In this document: positions 51,585 through 61,322 of the stretch, in pieces
How positions within the stretch are numbered: position 1 is the first letter of the stretch
Layout of the letters: each line of letters starts with the position of its first letter
Source: Bacteroidota bacterium
GTDB lineage: Bacteria > Bacteroidota > Bacteroidia > Bacteroidales > Bacteroidaceae
Length of the DNA stretch: 64,000 bases
Direction of reading: 5' to 3'
NCBI GenBank assembly: GCA_023458215.1
Contig: JAEXAJ010000136.1
Coordinates: 1-64,000, forward strand
The notes under the pieces: model-generated
Told to the model about the DNA's origin: nothing
The model's database searches: none
What the model saw: only the letters and a program-made list of their open reading frames with translations
Program-made: the position numbers and the translations under genes

Positions 51585-51700
51585 TTTACGATGTATAATT
51601 CACGGTTAAAGTTAGCGGATTTTGCCTGAAGCAAACCGTATAACTTACCGGGTTTCTCATTATTTAACTGCAAATGTATCACTATTTGCTTCAAAATCTG

Positions 51701-51708
51701 TATTTTCG
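51701..51708 (+). promoter_or_regulatory. Possible -7 element of dut
   Basis: TATTTTCG differs from TAnnTTTG at one base and lies 48 bases before the dut ATG. No convincing -33 element is seen at the usual distance. Confidence 0.35.
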
Positions 51709-51755
51709 CCCGTTAATATAGTAGATAAAGTAATATCAATCGTAAATTATTAATC

Positions 51756-52190
51756 ATGTTGAACGTACAAATCATCAATAAATCAAAACATGCGCTTCCT
51801 GCGTATGCCACCCAACTATCTGCAGGTATGGATATTCGTGCTAATCTTTCGGAACCCATATCTTTGGCTCCTATGGCACGCTGCTTGGTACCTACAGGAC
51901 TGTATATTGCTTTACCTGCCGGATTTGAAGCGCAAATTCGTCCGCGTAGCGGATTGGCAATCAAAAAAGGAATTACGGTGTTGAACTCTCCAGGCACGAT
52001 TGACGCCGACTATCGTGGAGAAATCTGTATCATCCTGGTCAACCTCTCTTCGGAAACATTTGTTATAGAAGATGGAGAACGTATTGCCCAAATGGTGATA
52101 GCACGTCATGAACAGATAGAGTGGAAAGCGGTGGAGGTACTCGATGAGACCGAACGCGGTGCCGGTGGCTTTGGACATACGGGAGTATAA
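51756..52190 (+). CDS. dut: dUTP diphosphatase
   Basis: It converts dUTP to dUMP, keeping uracil out of DNA and supplying thymidylate synthesis. The 144 residues contain all five trimeric dUTPase motifs in order: [55 protein letters not shown] and [11 protein letters not shown] (the mobile C-terminal arm). It is the first of a plus-strand run: a TPR lipoprotein gene begins 16 bases downstream, then the DUF4292 gene and the EnvC-like gene. Confidence 0.96.
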   Translation: MLNVQIINKSKHALPAYATQLSAGMDIRANLSEPISLAPMARCLVPTGLYIALPAGFEAQIRPRSGLAIKKGITVLNSPGTIDADYRGEICIILVNLSSETFVIEDGERIAQMVIARHEQIEWKAVEVLDETERGAGGFGHTGV

Positions 52191-52205
52191 TAAAATAGAG
52201 ATTCA

Positions 52206-53987
52206 ATGAAAAAAATGAAGAATAAGATTGTAGGTTTTTTGCTAATCGGTGTTTTGTTTGTCTCTTGCGGTACAGCTCGTCAGAAAGAGCATACCCGTTC
52301 GGTGGCAGCAGTTACCGTTACAGATACCCTTACGTCCGAACAACAACGTAAATACAACTATTTCTATCTGGAGGCAGTTCGGCAGAAAGCTTTGAAAGAT
52401 TATGGCACTGCTTTCAATATGCTGCAACACAGCCTTACCATCAACCCGAACGCTTCGTCTGCTTTGTATGAACTGGCGCAATACTATATTTTTCTCAAAC
52501 AAATTCCGCAAGGGATAGCTGCCATGGAGAAAGCTGTGGAGAATGATCCGGATAACTTTTGGTATAGCCAGGGATTGGCAAATCTCTATTTGCAACAGAA
52601 TGAGTTGGAGAAAGCAATTCCTTTATTGGAAGGAATGACTACCCGCTTCTCCGGCAAGATGGACCCGCTTTATAACCTGTTGGAGATTTACAATCGTCAG
52701 GAAGAATATGATAAGGTGATTGCCGTCTTGAATAAACTGGAAGCCAGGATGGGTAAGAATGAGCAGTTGAGTATGGAGAAGTTTCGTATTTACTTGCAAA
52801 AGAAAGATAATAAAAGCGCCTTCCGCGAAATAGAGAGCTTGGTCGCAGAATATCCTATGGATACTCGTTATCAGGTGGTCTTGGGAGATGTTTACATGCA
52901 GAACGGAAAAAAGGAGGAAGCTTATAATATCTATCAGAAGGTATTAAAAGAAGAACCGGAGAATGCCATGGCGATGTATTCGTTGGCATCTTATTACGAT
53001 CAGACCGGGCAGAAAGAACTTTATCAGCAACAGTTGGATACTCTTCTGCTGAATAAGAAAGTCCCTTCGGATACCAAGTTTAATGTAATGCGCCAGTTTG
53101 TAGTGCAAAATGAACAAGATGGCAAGGATAGTACTCAGGTAATTAACCTATTTAACCGCATTATGGAGCAAGATCCTGATGATGCGCAATTGCCTATGCT
53201 GTATGCCCAATACCTTATATCGAAAGGTATGAATAAAGAATCCCTCCCGGTATTGAGGCAAGTTTTGGAGATTGATCCCACTAATACGGCGGCACGTATG
53301 ATGTTGCTGGGTGAAGCGATACGCAAGGAAGACTACCAAGACGTGATGGGGCTGTGTGAAACCGGTGTAGAAGCAAATCCTGATATGCTTGAATTCTATT
53401 TCTATTTGGCTATCGCTTATAATCAGGCTGGGCGGACGGACGATGCTCTTGCCATCTGCCGGAAGGCTTTGGAGCACGTGAAGACTGATAGTAAGAAAGA
53501 AGTAGTTTCCGACTTTTATGCAATTATAGGCGACGCCTATCATTCTAAGAAACAGCATGAAGAGGCATACGCCGCTTATGATTCGGCATTGGTATATAAT
53601 CCGAAGAATATCGGAGCCTTGAATAATTATGCTTATTATCTTTCTGTAGAACGCCGTGATTTGGATAAAGCGGAGGAAATGAGCTATAAGACTGTCAAAG
53701 CCGAACCAAACAACTCCACTTATCTGGATACGTACGCGTGGATACTGTTTGAGAAAGGAAATTATGCCGAGGCGCGTCTTTATATAGATGATGCCATGAA
53801 AAATGACGGTGCTAAAAGTGATGTCATCGTAGAGCATTGTGGAGATATCTATTACATGACCGGCGATGTGGACGGTGCATTGAAATATTGGGAACAAGCT
53901 TTGGAAATGGGCAGCAAGTCTAAAACATTGAAACAGAAAATCGCGAAAAAGAAATATATAGCTGATGAAACTAAAACTACTGAATAA
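52206..53987 (+). CDS. TPR-repeat lipoprotein
   Basis: The 593 residues carry a lipoprotein signal (Cys21 in LLIGVLFVSCGTARQ), then consecutive tetratricopeptide repeats to the end. Clear units include ALYELAQYYIFLKQIPQGIAAMEKAVENDP, AYNIYQKVLKEEPENAMAMYSLASYY and IGDAYHSKKQHEEAYAAYDSALVYNP. Such proteins act as scaffolds. The order dut, TPR, DUF4292, EnvC-like is typical of Bacteroidetes and hints at an envelope role. Its last 23 bases overlap the start of the DUF4292 frame. Confidence 0.9.
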   Translation: MKKMKNKIVGFLLIGVLFVSCGTARQKEHTRSVAAVTVTDTLTSEQQRKYNYFYLEAVRQKALKDYGTAFNMLQHSLTINPNASSALYELAQYYIFLKQIPQGIAAMEKAVENDPDNFWYSQGLANLYLQQNELEKAIPLLEGMTTRFSGKMDPLYNLLEIYNRQEEYDKVIAVLNKLEARMGKNEQLSMEKFRIYLQKKDNKSAFREIESLVAEYPMDTRYQVVLGDVYMQNGKKEEAYNIYQKVLKEEPENAMAMYSLASYYDQTGQKELYQQQLDTLLLNKKVPSDTKFNVMRQFVVQNEQDGKDSTQVINLFNRIMEQDPDDAQLPMLYAQYLISKGMNKESLPVLRQVLEIDPTNTAARMMLLGEAIRKEDYQDVMGLCETGVEANPDMLEFYFYLAIAYNQAGRTDDALAICRKALEHVKTDSKKEVVSDFYAIIGDAYHSKKQHEEAYAAYDSALVYNPKNIGALNNYAYYLSVERRDLDKAEEMSYKTVKAEPNNSTYLDTYAWILFEKGNYAEARLYIDDAMKNDGAKSDVIVEHCGDIYYMTGDVDGALKYWEQALEMGSKSKTLKQKIAKKKYIADETKTTE

Positions 53988-54558
53988 AAGTGTAATAAAG
54001 ACCTTTCGTTTTTGGTCTTTCTTTCTTTTGATGGTTGTGGCTCTTTCAGGATGTAAAACTACTCGCCAAACGGGTTCATCCTTACCGAAAGAAGCGGGTT
54101 ATCTTTCTTCGAAGGTGCAGTAGACCATTCCTCACAAAGACGCCGTTTTCACCGTCAATGGTACGATGAAACTGAAAAGCGGCGAGCGCGTGCAGATTTC
54201 TTTCCTGATGCCGATTCTTCGTTCTGAAGTAGCTCGCATGGAAGTAACTCCCGATGAAATATTGTTAGTAGACCGCATGGGAAAGCGCTATGCGCAAGCT
54301 ACCCGTAAGGAACTGAAAGATATATTACCCAAGAAAGCCGATTTCGCACATCTGGAGAAGTTGATTTATGCGGCTTCCAGGCCAAACGGAAAGAAAGTGC
54401 TGACGGCTAAAGATTTGGGTATTCCTTCCATAGAAAAGGGGAAATTAGAATTCTCCAATTTCTCGGATAAGGCCTTTTCATTATCACCTACCGAACTTTC
54501 TGCCAAATATAAGAAGGTGGAATTGGAGGAAATATTAAAGATGTTGATGGATCTTTAG
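53965..54558 (+). pseudogene. DUF4292 lipoprotein gene interrupted by an in-frame TAG
   Basis: From the ATG at 53965 the frame reads a lipoprotein signal (FWSFFLLMVVALSGC, then KTTRQTGSS) and continues to KEAGYLSSKVQ. A TAG at 54121-54123 (codon 53) interrupts it. The same frame then continues without a break as TIPHKDAVFTVNGTMKLKSGERVQISF to the stop at 54558. Without the TAG it would be a 197-residue DUF4292 protein, a family with a LolA/LolB-like flavour and unknown role. The ATG at 54166 could only give a 130-residue product without signal or lipobox. A TTG-to-TAG or CAG-to-TAG change would explain it, as would a sequencing error. Confidence 0.85.
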
Positions 54559-54559
54559 C

Positions 54560-54586
54560 CAATTCTCAATTTATAATTCTCAATTT
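54560..54586. repeat. Short tandem word before the EnvC-like gene
   Basis: CAATTCTCAATTTATAATTC then TCAATTT is two copies of AATTCTCAATTTAT running straight into the ATG. It is a one-armed relative of the iterated-word spacers in the division cluster. Confidence 0.6.
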
Positions 54587-55906
54587 ATGAAACGTTTCCT
54601 TTGTATCTTAATAAGTTGTTTCTGCCTGTTGGCACCGCTTCTTGCCCAATCCAATAAACTGATAAAGGAATTGGAAAGTAAGCGCGGAACTCTGCAAAAG
54701 CAGATTTCCGAGTCGGAAACACTATTAAATACTACAAAGAAGGACGTTGGCAGTCAACTCAATGGCCTTGCTGCATTGACAGGACAAATAGAAGAGCGTA
54801 AACGATACATTCTTGCCATCAATAATGATGTAGAATCCATAGAGCGTGAATTGACCTCTTTGGAACGGCAGTTGATCCGTTTGCAACGTGATTTGAAAGA
54901 TAAGAAACAGAAGTATGATTCGTCTGTGCAATATCTGTACAAGAACCGTTCTATTGAAGAAAAATTGATGTTTATCTTCTCTGCCAAAAGCTTGGCACAA
55001 ACGTATCGCCGTTTGCGTTACGTGCGTGAATACGCTACTTATCAGCGTTTGCAGGGCGAAGAAGTTTTGAAAAAGCAGGAGCAGGTAAATCGTAAGAAAG
55101 CGGAGTTACAGCAAGTGAAGGCTGCTAAAGAGGGGTTGCTGAAAGAGCGTGAAGCGGAAAAGGCTAAATTGGAGGTTCAGGAGAAAGAGAAAAAGACCCT
55201 TGTTGCCAATTTGCAGAAAAAGCAAAAAGGCCTGCAAAATGAACTTTCGAAGAAACGCCGTGAAGCCAACCAACTCAATGCTCGCATTGACCGCTTGATT
55301 GCGGAAGAAATAGAAAAAGCCCGTAAGCGTGCCGAGGAGGAAGCTCGTCGTGAAGCTGCCGCCCGCAAAAAGGCGGATGAGAAAAAGGAAGAAACGGCAA
55401 CAAAGACTGCTACCACCACAACAGAAAGGGCAAAAGCCAAAGTTGCCCCGTTGGAAACTTATTCTATGAGTCGGGACGATCGTGAATTATCCGGCAATTT
55501 TGTTAATAACCGCGGTAAGTTGCCTATTCCTATTACAGGTCCCTATATCATAACCAGCCATTATGGCCAATACTCTGTCGAGGGATTACGCAATGTGAAA
55601 CTAGATAATAAAGGTATCGACATCCAAGGGAAAGCAGGTGCTCAGGCCCGTGCTATCTTCGACGGGAAAGTTGCTGCTGTCTTCCAGTTGAATGGATTGT
55701 TCAATATCCTTGTGCGTCACGGAGACTACATATCCGTATATTGCAATTTATCTTCTGCTTCCGTAAAGCAAGGAGATAATGTGACTACCAAGCAAGCTCT
55801 CGGACAAGTATTCTCCGACGGATCGGATAACGGTCGTACCGTATTGCACTTCCAACTAAGAAGGGAAAAGGAAAAGTTGAACCCGGAACCGTGGCTGAAT
55901 CGCTGA
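54587..55906 (+). CDS. EnvC-like murein hydrolase activator (degenerate M23)
   Basis: The 439 residues have a signal peptide (ending LLAQ). Long coiled coils follow (about 22-115 and 150-285: SNKLIKELESKRGTLQKQISE, KKQKGLQNELSKKRREANQLN). An Ala/Lys-rich stretch and a C-terminal LytM domain (about 325-439) complete it. In active M23 enzymes zinc is held by H-x3-D and H-x-H. Here the matching places read NKGID and VLH, so two ligands are missing. This is the EnvC/NlpD pattern of an activator of an amidase rather than an enzyme. It follows the DUF4292 gene after 28 bases. Confidence 0.88.
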   Translation: MKRFLCILISCFCLLAPLLAQSNKLIKELESKRGTLQKQISESETLLNTTKKDVGSQLNGLAALTGQIEERKRYILAINNDVESIERELTSLERQLIRLQRDLKDKKQKYDSSVQYLYKNRSIEEKLMFIFSAKSLAQTYRRLRYVREYATYQRLQGEEVLKKQEQVNRKKAELQQVKAAKEGLLKEREAEKAKLEVQEKEKKTLVANLQKKQKGLQNELSKKRREANQLNARIDRLIAEEIEKARKRAEEEARREAAARKKADEKKEETATKTATTTTERAKAKVAPLETYSMSRDDRELSGNFVNNRGKLPIPITGPYIITSHYGQYSVEGLRNVKLDNKGIDIQGKAGAQARAIFDGKVAAVFQLNGLFNILVRHGDYISVYCNLSSASVKQGDNVTTKQALGQVFSDGSDNGRTVLHFQLRREKEKLNPEPWLNR

Positions 55907-55911
55907 TATTA

Positions 55912-56985
55912 TTAATTAGCCAGTTCAGCCCCGTCCAAAAGATTCAGGTACATTTCGATTGCTTCTTCTATCTCTTTGATGAAAATAAACTCATCGGCTG
56001 TATGTGAGCGACTGCTCTTGCCGGGACCCATTTTCATGGAAGAGAACGGCATTAATGCCTGATCGGAGAGGGTGGGTGAACCGAAAGGAATACGTCCCAT
56101 AGCAACTGCCTTTTGTACCAGTGGATGCTCGGGTGATACATGCGATGAACTCAATCGGAACGAACGTGGTTTGGCTTCGCAAGTAATATGCTTTTGTATT
56201 TCGTCGAAGAGTTCTTGGTTGCTATAACATTCGTTGCTGCGGATATCTACCACGAAGGTGCAGCGGTCGGGGATGACGTTATGCTGAGTACCTGCATTTA
56301 GCATGGTTACGCTCATTTTTACCGGTCCCAAGAAAGGTGATTCTTTGGGGAAGCGGTAATCGCGGAACCAGGCGATGTCATCTAATACTTTATATATAGC
56401 GTTGTCTCCTTCATTCCGGGCAGCATGTCCCGAGCGACCGTAAGCGGTCACATCCAGTACCATCAAGCCTTTCTCGGCAATGGCGGGTTGCATCTCGGTA
56501 GGTTCGCCTACAATGGCGAATTGTATGGGAGGAAGCTCCGGCAATACGCATTCTATTCCACCTTTTCCCGAAACTTCTTCCTCGCAGGAGGCAAGGTAAA
56601 TCAAGTTGTAGGCTTGGGTCGTACGGCATAATTGCAGGAATACATGGAGCAGACTTACCACGCTTGCACCGGCATCGTTGCTTCCCAAACCATATAGTTT
56701 TCCATTCTCTTCGAGGGGAGTGAACGGGTCTTTTCTCCATCCGTTTACCGGTTTTACGGTATCGATATGCGAATTGAGCAGCAAGGTTGGTTTCTTGAGG
56801 TCGAACATCGGGCTGAGGCACCAAATATTATTACCTTTTCGTCCGGTAGCCATACCTTGCATCTCTATGTAATTCTGTAAATAGTCTGCCGCTTTTTCTT
56901 CTTCACGACTAAGAGAAGGAATCGAAATGAGTGATTTTAATAGGCCTGTAGCTTCGGAAACTAAAGTGGGCAAATCGTATATCAT
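55912..56985 (-). CDS. M20-family deacylase (ArgE-like)
   Basis: A zinc-dependent amidohydrolase. The 357 residues show the M20 metal ligands in LLLNSHIDTVKPVNGW (His, Asp), YGLGSNDAGASVVSLLHVFL (Asp), the catalytic SCEEEVSGKGGIE, and the dimerisation domain entry VTAYGRSGHAARNEGDNAIYKV. Similar Bacteroides proteins are annotated acetylornithine deacetylase. Bacteroides uses N-succinyl-ornithine in arginine synthesis, so this may be its desuccinylase. No other arg gene is near, so the substrate is inferred. It is convergent with the EnvC-like gene (5-base gap) and divergent from the acyl-CoA ligase. Confidence 0.8.
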   Translation of the reverse strand: MIYDLPTLVSEATGLLKSLISIPSLSREEEKAADYLQNYIEMQGMATGRKGNNIWCLSPMFDLKKPTLLLNSHIDTVKPVNGWRKDPFTPLEENGKLYGLGSNDAGASVVSLLHVFLQLCRTTQAYNLIYLASCEEEVSGKGGIECVLPELPPIQFAIVGEPTEMQPAIAEKGLMVLDVTAYGRSGHAARNEGDNAIYKVLDDIAWFRDYRFPKESPFLGPVKMSVTMLNAGTQHNVIPDRCTFVVDIRSNECYSNQELFDEIQKHITCEAKPRSFRLSSSHVSPEHPLVQKAVAMGRIPFGSPTLSDQALMPFSSMKMGPGKSSRSHTADEFIFIKEIEEAIEMYLNLLDGAELAN

Positions 56986-57064
56986 ATTAGGAAGTTTATT
57001 GATTATTAAGTTGCAAACTTACGGATAAATACCGAAAAATACAGATAGTTTCAAATAAAACTAA

Positions 57065-57072
57065 TACCTTTG
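57065..57072 (+). promoter_or_regulatory. -7 element of the acyl-CoA ligase promoter
   Basis: TACCTTTG, followed by CGCC, is an exact TAnnTTTG 27 bases before the ATG. No TTTG is seen at the -33 position. Confidence 0.55.
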
Positions 57073-57098
57073 CGCCGTATTTATTAATTTATGACGTT

Positions 57099-58904
57099 AT
57101 GACATATCATCATTTGTCTGTTATGGTGCACCGCCAAGCAGAAAAGTACGGGGAAAAAGTAGCTCTTAAATATAGAGACTATGAAACGTCGCAATGGTTG
57201 CCGATATCTTGGAATCAGTTCTCTGAAACTGTCCGCCAGACGGCTAATGCAATGGTGGCATTGGGGGTTGAAGTGCAGGAGAATATCGGAATATTTTCAC
57301 AAAACAAGCCCGAATGTCTTTTTACAGACTTTGGAGCATTTGCCAATCGTGCTGTAACTATCCCTCTGTATGCAACCAGTTCATCGGCACAAGCCCGATA
57401 CATTGTCAATGATGCACAGATACGTTATTTGTTTGTAGGCGAGCAGTTCCAGTATGAAGCAGCTTTTAGTATATTCGGCTTCTGCCAGTCTTTGCAGCAA
57501 CTCATTATTTTTGACCGCAGTGTAATACGCGACCAGCGTGATACGACCTCTATATATTTCGACGAATTTCTGGAGATGGGCAAAAACCTGCCGCATAACG
57601 ATGTGGTTGAAGAACGCTCTTCACAAGCATCTGATGATGACCTGGCCAATATCCTTTATACATCCGGCACAACCGGTGAGCCGAAGGGAGTCATGCTGCA
57701 TCATTTTAACTATCGCGAAGCATTACGTATTCATGATATCCGTTTGCCGTTTATGACGGATCAGGATGTCTCGATGAACTTCCTGCCCCTGACCCATGTA
57801 TTCGAGAAAGCCTGGTGTTATCTCTGTATTCATAGAGGAGTACAAATCTGCATCAACCTTCGTCCGATAGATATTCAAACAACTATTAAAGAGATACGTC
57901 CTACGTTGATGTGTAGTGTGCCCCGTTTCTGGGAGAAAGTATATGCCGGCGTACAAGAGAAGATCAATCAGGAAACAGGCATGAAGAAAGCATTGATGCT
58001 GGATGCAATTAAAGTGGGCAGGGCTCACAATATAGACTATTTGCGTCAAGGCAAAACTCCTCCCATGCTGCTCCATCTGAAATATAAATTCTACGAAAAG
58101 ACCATCTATGCTTTGCTGAAGAAGACGATTGGCATTGAAAATGGTAACTTCTTCCCTACAGCGGGTGCTGCCGTGCCTGATGAAATTTGCGAATTTGTAC
58201 ATTCGGTTGGTATTAATATGGTGGTAGGTTATGGTTTGACTGAATCTACCGCTACCGTATCTTGCTTCTTGAACGAAGGATATGAGATTGGTTCCGTGGG
58301 TACGGTTATGCCTGACATCGAGGTGAAGATTGGAGAAAACAATGAGATTTTGCTTCGTGGTAAGACCATCACTACCGGTTACTATAAGAAGCCTGACGCT
58401 ACTGCCGAAGCTATCGATGCAGAGGGTTGGTTCCATACCGGAGACGCTGGCTATCTGAAAGGTACACATCTGTATCTGACCGAGCGTATCAAGGATTTGT
58501 TCAAGACTTCCAACGGAAAATACATCTCTCCCCAAGCGTTGGAGACAAAACTTGCCATTGACCGCTACATCGACCAGATTGCCGTCATAGCCGATGAACG
58601 CAAGTTTGTATCCGCTCTTATCGTGCCTGTTTACGGCTTTGTGAAAGACTATGCCGAGGAAAAAGGTATTGAATACAAGGATATGGAGGAACTTTTGCAG
58701 CATCCTAAGATATTGGCTCTGTTCCGTGCCCGCATTGATACACTACAACAGTCGTTTGCCCAGTATGAGCAAGTGAAACGCTTTACTTTGTTACCCGAAC
58801 CTTTCAGCATGGAACGTGGTGAGTTGACAAACACTTTAAAGCTGAAACGCCCTGTAGTATCAAAGAACTATAAGGAATTGATAGATAAGATGTACGAGGA
58901 ATAA
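57099..58904 (+). CDS. Long-chain fatty acid--CoA ligase (AMP-forming)
   Basis: It activates a fatty acid through an acyl-adenylate to acyl-CoA. The 601 residues match the long-chain ANL synthetases: P-loop ANILYTSGTTGEPKGVMLHH (about 185-205), MNFLPLTHVFEKAW, RPTLMCSVPRFWEKVYAGVQ, FFPTAGAAVPDEICEF, VVGYGLTESTATVS, and the hinge and C-domain GWFHTGDAGYLKGTHLYLTERIKDLFKTSNGKYISPQALE with the catalytic lysine region near the end. Bacteroides do not live on fatty acids, so recycling of membrane or host-derived fatty acids is more likely than beta-oxidation. It stands alone. Confidence 0.92.
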   Translation: MTYHHLSVMVHRQAEKYGEKVALKYRDYETSQWLPISWNQFSETVRQTANAMVALGVEVQENIGIFSQNKPECLFTDFGAFANRAVTIPLYATSSSAQARYIVNDAQIRYLFVGEQFQYEAAFSIFGFCQSLQQLIIFDRSVIRDQRDTTSIYFDEFLEMGKNLPHNDVVEERSSQASDDDLANILYTSGTTGEPKGVMLHHFNYREALRIHDIRLPFMTDQDVSMNFLPLTHVFEKAWCYLCIHRGVQICINLRPIDIQTTIKEIRPTLMCSVPRFWEKVYAGVQEKINQETGMKKALMLDAIKVGRAHNIDYLRQGKTPPMLLHLKYKFYEKTIYALLKKTIGIENGNFFPTAGAAVPDEICEFVHSVGINMVVGYGLTESTATVSCFLNEGYEIGSVGTVMPDIEVKIGENNEILLRGKTITTGYYKKPDATAEAIDAEGWFHTGDAGYLKGTHLYLTERIKDLFKTSNGKYISPQALETKLAIDRYIDQIAVIADERKFVSALIVPVYGFVKDYAEEKGIEYKDMEELLQHPKILALFRARIDTLQQSFAQYEQVKRFTLLPEPFSMERGELTNTLKLKRPVVSKNYKELIDKMYEE

Positions 58905-59089
58905 TGCCTTTTGGAGGATAAAATATTATTCTAAAGGTATACTTTAAAATAGACGAATTGAAGAGAGTCACTTTTGTTATCGTAAAATATAGCAAGAGTG
59001 ATTTTCTGTTTTTATTATACTGAGTGTGGTTATAGTTTGACTCTTTTTATATAACTTTGAAGCCTAATAGTTGGCTGGGAGATACTAAG

Positions 59090-60778
59090 ATGAGTGAAAA
59101 ACGCAGAGATAAAGCAAGAAAAACAATTGCAAAAGGTCAGTTCTTATTTATTTTCTTTTTAATACTATGCGCATCGCTTGGTGCACAGAATAACCTTGAC
59201 TCCTTACTGGTGGCGCTTGACAAGGTGGTTTTGCAGAGCGATCAATATGAAAATGCAAAGAAACAACGCATAGCCATCATAAAAGAAGGACTTGCCAATC
59301 GTGAACTCTCACAGGAAGAATTATACCATATCCATTTGCAGCTATTCAATGAGTACGAGGCCTATATCTGTGACTCGGCACGGTATTATATCAATCGGAA
59401 TATAGCGATTGCAAGAAACCTTGGCAGGCAAGACTTGCTGAATGAATCATTACTGAAGAAGGTACATATATTGGCCACCTCCGGATTATATGCCGAAGGA
59501 GTGAAGCTGTTGGAGTCCGTAGATAAGAACGGCTTGTCAGATAAACTGCTGGTGGATTACTATATGGCCTTCGAGAATATTTATCTTTATCATGCGGAGT
59601 ATGCGCAAGATGATGAATACATGCCCGAGTATCTGGGTAAGATGTATGCTTATCGTGACTCTATTCTTCAGGTGGTGCCTAAAGGAACTTATCAGTATAT
59701 GATAACTTTGGGGCCGGCACTACTTGACCGACACCAAAAGAAAGAGGCCGAAGAACTGCTGATAAACTTCCTCTCGCAGGTAACTCCCGACACTAGAGAA
59801 TATGCCATACTTACTTCTATCCTAGCTTTTATCTGCCAATACAACGACCAGCCCGAACTGCGCAAAGTGTATCTAGTGAAGAGTGCCATTGCCGATATTA
59901 AAGGTGTAGTAAAAGAGAATAACTCTCTCAGGGAACTGGCGGAGATACTTTATGGAGAGGCCGATATAGAGCGTGCCAATAACTATATGAAGAAAAGTAT
60001 GGCCGATGCAAGTTTCTACAATGCACGCTTGCGTAATGTGCAAGCCTCCAAAATGCTGCCGGTGATTGACCATTCTTATCAATTGGAGAAGGAGATGCAG
60101 CGCAGAAAGCTGCAAGTGTTTCTTTGGGTAATCAGTATCTTATCCTTATTCCTTATATTAACTATCGCATACATTGTACGGCAGATGAAAAAATTGGCGA
60201 AAGCTCGTCGTGAAGTGGTTTGTGCTAATAGTGAGTTACAAAAACTGAACGCTGATCTAATGGATGCTAACCGTCGGCAGAAGTTGATGAATGATTCATT
60301 ACGGGAATCCAATTGTATCAAGGAAGAGTACATCGGGCGTTTCCTCGGCTTGTGCTCCACCTATATTGACAAGCTCGAAGCCTATCAGCGAATGCTGAAT
60401 AAGAAAGCCGCTTCCGGAAAGCTGGAAGAGCTCTACAAAACATTGAAATCTTCCCAATTCATCGACGATGAACTGAAGGAGTTTTATCAGAATTTCGACA
60501 ACTCTTTCCTGAATATCTTCCCTGATTTTGTGGAATGCTTTAATCGGTTGTTGCCTGAAAGTGAATGTATCGTTCCCAAGCAAGGGGAGCGTCTTACTAC
60601 GGAACTTCGTATCTTTGCTTTGATTCGTTTAGGAATTTCGGACAGCGCAAAGATTGCGAGTTTTCTTAGATATTCCATTACTACTATTTATACTTATCGC
60701 TCCAAACTGAAGAACCGTTCGCTGTATCGGGACGATTTCGAAGAACAAGTAATGAAAATAGGTTCTTTCAAGGCCTGA
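59090..60778 (+). CDS. DUF6377 sensor-regulator (TPR, membrane helix, HTH)
   Basis: I start at the ATG 59090 (MSEKRRDKARKTIAKGQFLF), with GGGAGA upstream, not at the TTG 59057. The 562 residues comprise a signal anchor (FLFIFFLILCASLGAQ), a periplasmic helical TPR-like part (AEGVKLLESVDKNGLSDKLLVDYYMAFENIY and on), and a membrane helix (VFLWVISILSLFLILTIAYIV, about 337-357). A coiled coil follows (QKLNADLMDANRRQKLMN), then the DUF6377 C-terminus ending in a LuxR/sigma-region-4-like HTH (LTTELRIFALIRLGISDSAKIASFLRYSITTIYTYRSKLKNRS). DUF6377 proteins often sit beside SusC/SusD systems and are thought to regulate them. Here a susC follows 544 bases downstream. Confidence 0.85.
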   Translation: MSEKRRDKARKTIAKGQFLFIFFLILCASLGAQNNLDSLLVALDKVVLQSDQYENAKKQRIAIIKEGLANRELSQEELYHIHLQLFNEYEAYICDSARYYINRNIAIARNLGRQDLLNESLLKKVHILATSGLYAEGVKLLESVDKNGLSDKLLVDYYMAFENIYLYHAEYAQDDEYMPEYLGKMYAYRDSILQVVPKGTYQYMITLGPALLDRHQKKEAEELLINFLSQVTPDTREYAILTSILAFICQYNDQPELRKVYLVKSAIADIKGVVKENNSLRELAEILYGEADIERANNYMKKSMADASFYNARLRNVQASKMLPVIDHSYQLEKEMQRRKLQVFLWVISILSLFLILTIAYIVRQMKKLAKARREVVCANSELQKLNADLMDANRRQKLMNDSLRESNCIKEEYIGRFLGLCSTYIDKLEAYQRMLNKKAASGKLEELYKTLKSSQFIDDELKEFYQNFDNSFLNIFPDFVECFNRLLPESECIVPKQGERLTTELRIFALIRLGISDSAKIASFLRYSITTIYTYRSKLKNRSLYRDDFEEQVMKIGSFKA

Positions 60779-60881
60779 TAAGTTATTTGTTAACAAAGCA
60801 GGTGTGGTAGGCTATACTTCTCTCGGTCATTTTTTGTGCGTTACTTTTCGGTTTTGAGCTAAATGATTCACGGACTATCTT

Positions 60882-61044
60882 AATTCCCCTCCTCCCGGGA
60901 GGAGGAGAATTGAGATACTTCTATTTATCTCCTTTAAAATACTTCAATTTATTCAAATTGATACATTTATTTGCTTCATTTCTAAAAGCCTTATGCACAA
61001 CCCCTTCCCGTGTAAAGTCTAATTCTCCTCCTCCTCCTGGGAGG
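60882..61044. repeat. C/G-rich palindrome and partial second copy
   Basis: Bases 60882-60911 form a 30-base near-perfect palindrome (AATTCCCCTCCTCCC joined to GGGAGGAGGAGAATT), about 104 bases after the DUF6377 stop and probably its terminator. A partial copy in the same orientation lies at 61021-61044 (AATTCTCCTCCTCCTCC then TGGGAGG). The remaining 60779-61322 gap is AT-rich leader for the next susC, and I see no gene in it. Confidence 0.65.
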
Positions 61045-61322
61045 TTGCTCTACTAATGTAACTCAAATTCATTGAAGTCACCTTATTTTAAAGCGAATTT
61101 GATCTATTTGTAGGGCATTATAAGAATTTGTTAAACTCACTTCTTTTAGTTTTTTGCTATCTCTTTTATTATGTATTATGCTGAATTTCAACAATAAAGT
61201 GCTTTTGCTATTTTAGATTCTTTTTAGTTGCCGTATAAAATATCATCCGGACTTCGGATATTTGCGTTACCGCCTTCCATGAAGGGAGGCTGATTTATTT
61301 GTTAACGTAAAATCGAAGTATT

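Noticed and set aside
57065..57098. Riboswitch before the acyl-CoA ligase
   Set aside because: The leader is only about 20 bases after the -7 element, too short for a ligand-binding fold.
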